Source of the DNA: Thiotrichaceae bacterium
GTDB lineage: Bacteria; Pseudomonadota; Gammaproteobacteria; Thiotrichales; Thiotrichaceae
Assembly (NCBI GenBank): GCA_027008665.1
Contig: JALVEA010000229.1
Coordinates: 1 to 10,659, forward strand
DNA: 10,659 nt
Reading direction: 5' to 3'
Translations under genes and position numbers: made by a program
In this document: positions 6,871 through 10,659 of the stretch, one piece after another
How positions within the stretch are numbered: the first letter of the stretch is position 1
Layout: each line of letters starts with the position of its first letter
The notes under the pieces: generated by a model
Told to the model about the DNA's origin: nothing
Databases searched by the model: none
What the model saw: only the letters and a program-made list of their open reading frames with translations

Positions 6871-7683
6871 TTATTTGTGTGAGCAATGATCGCCATTGAA
6901 TTCATTTAAATACTCCATCCATTCGGAAAATAATTGTTGCTCTGGTGAAATGACCACTGAACGAGGGGTCATTGAAGGGCGAAAGACCGTTTCACCCTCT
7001 AGCGTAGCGGCATAGCCACCTGCTTCGCTAAGAATTAATGTACCTGCGGCTAAATCCCATAATTTCATTCCGCCATGTAAATAAGCATGACCACGATTCG
7101 CTGCCATCCATGCCCATTCCAATACGCAGGCACCAAGATTACGCTGTGATTTATAAGGTGCATTTAACATTAATTGTTGAGCTAAAGCGGGTTTTAGGCG
7201 TTTTAAATCGACAATTGCCACCGCTTTATTAAGACTAAAACCACTGGGCTTGCATTTTAATCGAGAGCCATTGAGAAAAGCACCTTGTCCTTTTATGGCA
7301 CTAAACATCTCATCTCGTGAAGGGTCATAAGTAATGCCAATAACCACCTCGCCCTTTTTTATCAAAGCTAAAGAGGTTGCAAATAAAGGCAGACCTGAAG
7401 CGAAATTACTGGTGCCATCTAAAGGGTCTAAACACCATAATTGATCCGCTGTTTCTAATAGCTGTTGCTGTTGGCTTAATTCCATTTCTTCACTTAAAAA
7501 GGCAATATCAGGCCAATTATCCAATAAACTTTGTTGAATACGTTGATCCGCCGCTAAGTCAGCCTCGGTTAATAGACTGCCATCATCTTTGATCGAATAG
7601 GAGCTTTTATTAAATCGCGTCAATATTTCCTCATTAGCAACCTGTCGTATGATATGTTCTAGTTTTATTAAATCGGGTAGCAT
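6871..7683 (-). CDS. Inositol monophosphatase family phosphatase (SuhB/CysQ-like)
   Basis: This is a cytosolic magnesium-dependent phosphatase. The ATG at 7683 (270 residues) has a good ribosome-binding site, GAGGAA, about 7 bases upstream and is preferred to the adjoining upstream TTG. Family motifs are T-E-A-D (39-42, Asp42), S-E-E (64-66), W-C-L-D-P-L-D-G-T-S-N-F (83-94, metal ligands Asp86 and Asp89), and L-W-D-L-A-A-G (208-214, Asp210) followed by S-E-A-G-G. All metal-binding residues are present. Sequence alone does not decide between inositol-1-phosphatase, 3'(2'),5'-bisphosphate nucleotidase (CysQ) or histidinol-phosphatase-like roles. It is divergent from the DUF3301 gene across 47 bases. 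It is separated from the 3D gene by 233 bases, so it is probably a separate unit. Confidence 0.92.
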   Translation of the reverse strand: MLPDLIKLEHIIRQVANEEILTRFNKSSYSIKDDGSLLTEADLAADQRIQQSLLDNWPDIAFLSEEMELSQQQQLLETADQLWCLDPLDGTSNFASGLPLFATSLALIKKGEVVIGITYDPSRDEMFSAIKGQGAFLNGSRLKCKPSGFSLNKAVAIVDLKRLKPALAQQLMLNAPYKSQRNLGACVLEWAWMAANRGHAYLHGGMKLWDLAAGTLILSEAGGYAATLEGETVFRPSMTPRSVVISPEQQLFSEWMEYLNEFNGDHCSHK

Positions 7684-7730
7684 CAAAATTCCTCTCGTTA
7701 GGTGTTATCACAACAGGCAGTTTATAGTAT
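7684..7730. promoter_or_regulatory. Compact divergent promoter region
   Basis: Only 47 bases separate the start codons of the IMPase (minus) and DUF3301 (plus) genes, so any promoters must overlap each other or the genes. TATAGTAT immediately before the DUF3301 ATG resembles a -10, but transcription from it would be almost leaderless. GAGGAA serves the minus-strand gene. No operator-like palindrome stands out. Confidence 0.3.
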
Positions 7731-8048
7731 ATGGTTAGCATTTTAGTACTTTTATTCTTAGCATTCATTACATGGTTTTGGATTGATTCTATTCGCGCTA
7801 AAGAAAAGGCAATGACAGCCTCAGCGCTTGCTTGTCAGCAAATTCAGGCTCAACTTCTAGATCAAACCGCTTCTCTAAAAAGCATTAAATTATCACGCGA
7901 CCAACAAGGACGGATGGTGCTTGAACGTGTTTATAATTTTGATTTTAGTTATGATCGTGAGCAACGCCATCAAGGACGTGTGATTATAAAAGGCTTGAAG
8001 ATCGAGAAAATTTATCTGGATATGGATCAAGGAACCACTATTTTCTAA
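7731..8048 (+). CDS. DUF3301 family membrane-anchored protein
   Basis: The product is 105 residues. One N-terminal transmembrane helix (about 2-17) is followed by W-I-D-S-I-R-A-K-E-K-A, then an Ala- and Gln-rich helix with a conserved Cys (A-C-Q-Q-I-Q-A-Q-L-L-D-Q-T), then a basic beta-rich part (I-K-L-S-R-D, R-V-Y-N-F-D-F-S). This W-x-D-S-x-R-A-x-E plus C-x(7)-L-L-D layout is what I know as DUF3301, a small family of proteobacterial proteins of unknown role. The soluble part is probably cytoplasmic, following the positive-inside rule. No strong Shine-Dalgarno sequence is present. Confidence 0.85.
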   Translation: MVSILVLLFLAFITWFWIDSIRAKEKAMTASALACQQIQAQLLDQTASLKSIKLSRDQQGRMVLERVYNFDFSYDREQRHQGRVIIKGLKIEKIYLDMDQGTTIF

Positions 8049-8082
8049 TGACCTTGACTTAGAATGTCCTTACAATAATTAA

Positions 8083-8143
8083 GCTTGCCTTCATTATCAT
8101 TAATTCGTAGGCTGGAAAATCAATAGGGCAAGCCTATCTTTTT
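8083..8143 (+). terminator. Candidate terminator with an alternative hairpin
   Basis: TAGGCT (8108-8113) pairs with AGCCTA (8131-8136), followed by CTTTTTA, a weak intrinsic terminator after the DUF3301 gene. An exclusive alternative is GCTTGCC (8083-8089) with GGCAAGC (8127-8133), a perfect 7-base stem that would remove the terminator's 3' arm. The loops are long (17 and 37 bases), so this is tentative. Confidence 0.4.
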
Positions 8144-8193
8144 AGATGCTAATAAATAATACTTTTGAACAACAATGACAGGGTAAAAAAATT

Positions 8194-8844
8194 ATGAATA
8201 TGAAACAAGCGCGTTTTAATATGATTGAACAGCAGATTCGTCCTTGGGATGTTTTAGACCATTCAGTGTTACAAACCATGAGTGACCTACCACGTGATGC
8301 TTTTGTTGCCGAAGCACAAAAACCATTGGCTTATGCTGATATTCAGTTGCCCCTTGGACACGGTGAAAGCATGATGCACCCACGTGTTGAGGGTCGTCTT
8401 TTGCAAGAACTAGCGATTCAAGAGGATGATATTTGTCTTGAGATTGGGACAGGTAGTGGCTATATCACCGCTTGTATGGCTAATTTAGCCAAAGAAGTGT
8501 TTAGTATTGATATTCATCAGGACTTCCTTACTATGGCGGATGAACGGCTAAAAGCACAAAATATTTCTAATGTGACATTAGAACAAGCAGATGCACTGCA
8601 AGAGCTGGATATGAATCAAGGTTACGATGTTATTGCAGTAACAGGGGCTGTGCCTGAATATTTACCCTTGTTTGAGCAACTGCTTAAACCCGAAGGACGT
8701 TTATATATAACGGTTGGAACAGGGCACTTACAATATGCTACCTTGGTCATTCGTACACAGAATAAATTTGTTCGTAGTAACTTATTTGCAACAGAATTAA
8801 AACCATTAGAAGGGGCTGCGAAGCAATCTGGCTTTATTTTTTAA
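8194..8844 (+). CDS. Protein-L-isoaspartate O-methyltransferase family protein
   Basis: The 216-residue cytosolic S-adenosylmethionine-dependent methyltransferase belongs to the isoaspartate repair family, which methylates damaged aspartyl residues to start their repair. Seen are Q-A-R-F-N-M-I-E-Q-Q-I-R-P-W at 5-18, L-P-R-D-A-F-V near 32, Y-A-D-I-Q-L-P-L-G-H-G-E near 47, the SAM motif L-E-I-G-T-G-S-G-Y at 82-90, and S-I-D-I (104-107) as the acidic SAM-binding loop. The N-terminal Q-A-R-F-N-M-I-E-Q-Q-I-R-P-W block marks the subfamily found beside tolC in many gammaproteobacteria. It differs from classical Pcm, which has the L-P-I-G-x-G-Q-T-I-S loop; here the equivalent is L-P-L-G-H-G-E-S-M. 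Activity on isoaspartate is therefore inferred. It is followed by tolC after 123 bases. Confidence 0.88.
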   Translation: MNMKQARFNMIEQQIRPWDVLDHSVLQTMSDLPRDAFVAEAQKPLAYADIQLPLGHGESMMHPRVEGRLLQELAIQEDDICLEIGTGSGYITACMANLAKEVFSIDIHQDFLTMADERLKAQNISNVTLEQADALQELDMNQGYDVIAVTGAVPEYLPLFEQLLKPEGRLYITVGTGHLQYATLVIRTQNKFVRSNLFATELKPLEGAAKQSGFIF

Positions 8845-8869
8845 GGAATAGCACCATATACTATGCTAT

Positions 8870-8934
8870 CTAAGGAGCTTCTAAGCAATGACTCTATGCA
8901 ATATGAGTAGATTTATTATTTAAAACTTCCTAAG
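8870..8934. repeat. Dispersed palindromic element, copy 3 (between the methyltransferase gene and tolC)
   Basis: The left arm at 8870-8889 (CTAAGGAGCTTCTAAGCAAT) and the right arm at 8915-8934 (ATTATTTAAAACTTCCTAAG) pair at 14 of 20 positions over a 25-base spacer. The right arm, with its flank GATTTATTA, closely matches both arms of copy 1. It ends about 34 bases before the tolC start. A separate short inverted repeat, ATAGCA/TGCTAT (8848-8869), sits just after the methyltransferase stop. Confidence 0.6.
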
Positions 8935-8967
8935 TACCTTTCTGACGACATAAGCTGACCTCTACCT

Positions 8968-10329
8968 ATGACGATAACCAAACAACTTGTTACTTTCTTC
9001 TTTTTAAGCACTCTAAGCGGAGTGGCTTCTTCTGAAAATCTATTTCAGGTTTTTCAACAAGCGCAAAAAAATGATGCAAAGCTTAGAGCCTCTGAAGCTG
9101 CTTATCAGGCAGTATTAGAAAGAAAGCCCCAAGCATTATCCGCTTTAGAGCCACGGGTTAATTTAACAGGTACAGCTACTTATACAGTGCAAAATACCAG
9201 TAGAGTGCGCTTTCGTCCCGATAGTCGATCAGGAAGTGCGAACGTGGGTTATAAACTTAATCTAAGCAAATCAATTTATAATAAGTCACTTAATGCACAG
9301 GTTGATCAGGCTGATGCCGCTATTTTACAAGCACGCGCATCCTTTGATGCCGACGTGCAAGAGCTGATGTTACGTGTTTCTGAGGCGTATCTTAACTATC
9401 TAAAAGCAAAAGATAGTGCCAATTTTGCAAAATTAGAAACCAATGCCATAGGGCGACAACTAAAGCAGGTTAAGGTTTATTTTCATGCAGGTCGCTCAGC
9501 AATTACCGATGTTAAAGAGGCACGAGCACGTTATGATCAGGCACGCGCTCAAGAAGTGAGTGCGTTGCATCAGGTACAGCTAGCTAGAGAGGGTCTTAGA
9601 GCCATTACAGGGTTGTACTATAATAATCTACTCGGTGCAGCTGAAAATATTCCATTACTCAGTCCAAGACCTGATAATATCGTTGCATGGTCAAGAACAG
9701 CAGTTAATAACAGTAGATTAGTGAAAATTGCCGAACAAGCCGTTAGTGTTGCACAGGCAAATGTTGATATCGCTCGTACAGGGAAAGGTCCAACGGTTGA
9801 TTTTATTGCCAGCCATTCAGGAAGTTCAACACATGGCAAACCAGGGCTCGGACAGGATCGCTTTGATGCCTCTGTGGGTTTACAGATCAATATTCCTTTA
9901 TACGATGGTGGAAACACAGCCTCACGGATACGCGAAGCGCGTCTTAAATTAAAACAGTCACGCTATCTATTGGAAGCTCAAAAACGTTCAGTAATACAAC
10001 AAACTCGTGCTGCTTTTTTAGCAACAGGATCAGGTCTAGCACAACTGCAAGCACTAAAACAGGCCCTACTTTCAAATCAAACAGCAGTCAGTGCCACAAA
10101 AATAGGATTTCAAGTGGGAACACGTACAGCCGTTGATGTTTTACTTGCTTTACGGGAAATGTTCCGCTCACAACGAGACTATACCAATGCCCGTTATGAC
10201 TTTTTACTCAATACCTTAAAGTTAAAACAAGCGGCTGGAACTTTAAGAATTGTAGATTTAAGAGGCATGTCAAATCTACTCGCTAAACCACGTAGCGCAT
10301 CAACTAGAGTTGTGAAATATAAACGATAA
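8968..10329 (+). CDS. tolC: TolC-family outer-membrane efflux protein
   Basis: The 453-residue product is expected to form a trimeric outer-membrane and periplasmic channel that partners type I secretion or RND/ABC efflux pumps. A signal peptide covers about 1-22 (L-V-T-F-F-F-L-S-T-L-S-G-V-A-S-S). Two OEP repeats follow: the first begins L-F-Q-V-F-Q-Q-A-Q-K-N-D-A-K-L and has P-R-V-N-L-T-G; the second has R-L-V-K-I-A-E-Q-A-V and the strand V-G-L-Q-I-N-I-P-L-Y-D-G-G, a hallmark of TolC homologues. V-G-T-R-T-A-V-D-V-L-L-A near 391 is also typical. The mature protein is close to normal length, with a short basic C-terminus. No inner-membrane pump gene is adjacent, as expected for a shared TolC. 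The ribosome-binding site is poor. The methyltransferase lies upstream and a terminator follows at 10393-10425. Confidence 0.93.
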   Translation: MTITKQLVTFFFLSTLSGVASSENLFQVFQQAQKNDAKLRASEAAYQAVLERKPQALSALEPRVNLTGTATYTVQNTSRVRFRPDSRSGSANVGYKLNLSKSIYNKSLNAQVDQADAAILQARASFDADVQELMLRVSEAYLNYLKAKDSANFAKLETNAIGRQLKQVKVYFHAGRSAITDVKEARARYDQARAQEVSALHQVQLAREGLRAITGLYYNNLLGAAENIPLLSPRPDNIVAWSRTAVNNSRLVKIAEQAVSVAQANVDIARTGKGPTVDFIASHSGSSTHGKPGLGQDRFDASVGLQINIPLYDGGNTASRIREARLKLKQSRYLLEAQKRSVIQQTRAAFLATGSGLAQLQALKQALLSNQTAVSATKIGFQVGTRTAVDVLLALREMFRSQRDYTNARYDFLLNTLKLKQAAGTLRIVDLRGMSNLLAKPRSASTRVVKYKR

Positions 10330-10350
10330 GAGGCATCCTCCTTTCCACAT

Positions 10351-10369
10351 AGTAGCCTTCAAGCCTACT
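10351..10369. repeat. Short palindrome downstream of tolC
   Basis: AGTAGCCTTCAAGCCTACT is symmetric apart from a C/C mismatch on each side of a one-base centre: AGTAG pairs with CTACT, and CTT pairs with AAG. It is too tight to fold as RNA beyond the outer five pairs. It could be a protein-binding site or chance. Confidence 0.3.
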
Positions 10370-10392
10370 TAGAAACCTTCGCAAGTAACTAA

Positions 10393-10425
10393 AGTAAGTG
10401 AAAATATCACCATTACTATTTTTTT
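10393..10425 (+). terminator. Rho-independent terminator of tolC
   Basis: The stem AGTAA-GTGA / TCAC-CA-TTACT has nine pairs with a 2-base bulge and an AAATA loop, followed by ATTTTTTTA. It lies 64 bases after the tolC stop and just before the stop of the converging gene. Confidence 0.75.
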
Positions 10426-10438
10426 ATTTAAACTAAGC

Positions 10439-10659
10439 TTATTTTTTTTGTGCAATCATTTTTAAGTGTCCTTTGCAGTCAATCATTTTGATCCCTTGAA
10501 TAGGCATTGTCATTTCCATGTGTATAGTGGCACTAACCTTTATTTCTTTAGGGCTGATAAGTGTAAAATCTTCCTTTAGGGTAACGGAACTATTGGGAAT
10601 ACTTTTAAGCATGTTTCCAGATACTTTCCAGTGCATGGGTGATGTTTGCACATAGTTAA
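10439..10659 (-). CDS. C-terminal part of an uncharacterised protein, possibly DUF3617-like (cut by right edge)
   Basis: The frame is open from the window edge to a TAA at 10439-10441, so only the last 73 or so residues are seen. A GTG at 10651 could in principle start it, but no ribosome-binding site can be judged, so I treat the gene as running off the edge. The visible part has H-W-K-V-S-G, K-E-D-F-T-L-I-S, M-E-M-T-M-P-I, and near the end I-D-C-K-G-H-L. The single Cys with a polar beta pattern and a Met-rich strand recalls the C-terminus of DUF3617 proteins, which are periplasmic and of unknown role. This is a weak resemblance. The gene converges on tolC. Confidence 0.6.
   Translation of the reverse strand, partial: NYVQTSPMHWKVSGNMLKSIPNSSVTLKEDFTLISPKEIKVSATIHMEMTMPIQGIKMIDCKGHLKMIAQKK

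Noticed and set aside
7038..7592. Two plus-strand short frames inside the IMPase gene
   Set aside because: The minus-strand IMPase motifs cover this region completely; the plus frames are shadows.
7848..7856. Another AACTTC match in the DUF3301 gene as a fourth repeat copy
   Set aside because: It lies in coding sequence, matches only six bases and has no partner arm.
9618..9952. Short frames on both strands inside tolC
   Set aside because: The TolC frame has conserved OEP features here; the others have none.

Overview
The window is AT-rich DNA from a Gram-negative bacterium, most likely a gammaproteobacterium. The evidence is a TolC-type outer-membrane protein, a lipobox lipoprotein, a DUF3301 protein and an isoaspartate-methyltransferase-like gene directly before tolC. 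No rRNA, tRNA, CRISPR array, transposase or phage gene was seen. The species cannot be named from this sequence alone.

Layout, left to right. On the minus strand are the N-terminal 370 codons of a secreted protein with clan GH-A-like features (1-1112, cut by the left edge) and a small lipoprotein of unknown function (1372-1983). A 409-base divergent gap follows. On the plus strand is a single-domain voltage-gated cation channel of the NaChBac type (2393-3220), whose selectivity filter suggests calcium. It converges, with a 4-base gap, on a minus-strand block: a secreted zinc amidase (3225-4457), cobyric acid synthase CobQ (4604-6064), a secreted 3D-domain protein (6083-6637) and an inositol-monophosphatase-family enzyme (6871-7683). 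A 47-base divergent gap then leads to plus-strand genes for a DUF3301 membrane-anchored protein (7731-8048), a protein-L-isoaspartate O-methyltransferase homologue (8194-8844) and a TolC-family protein (8968-10329) with a good terminator. A minus-strand gene, possibly DUF3617-like, is cut by the right edge (10439-10659).

Functionally the window looks like ordinary chromosome: envelope genes (amidase, 3D protein, TolC, lipoprotein) mixed with metabolism (CobQ, IMPase). CobQ is flanked on both sides by exported, strongly basic proteins with cell-wall-type domains. It overlaps neither, but its start lies 18 bases behind the 3D gene's stop, so the two are probably co-transcribed.

The least explained feature is a dispersed imperfect palindrome seen three times (1147-1201, 2330-2371, 8870-8934). 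Its arms are built around TTATTA-n-TTrrAACTTC. Each copy ends 20-40 bases before the start codon of an unrelated gene (the GH-like protein, the cation channel and TolC). It may be a small repetitive element or a shared operator or leader structure. It also argues that the channel starts at the ATG at 2393 rather than at an upstream TTG.
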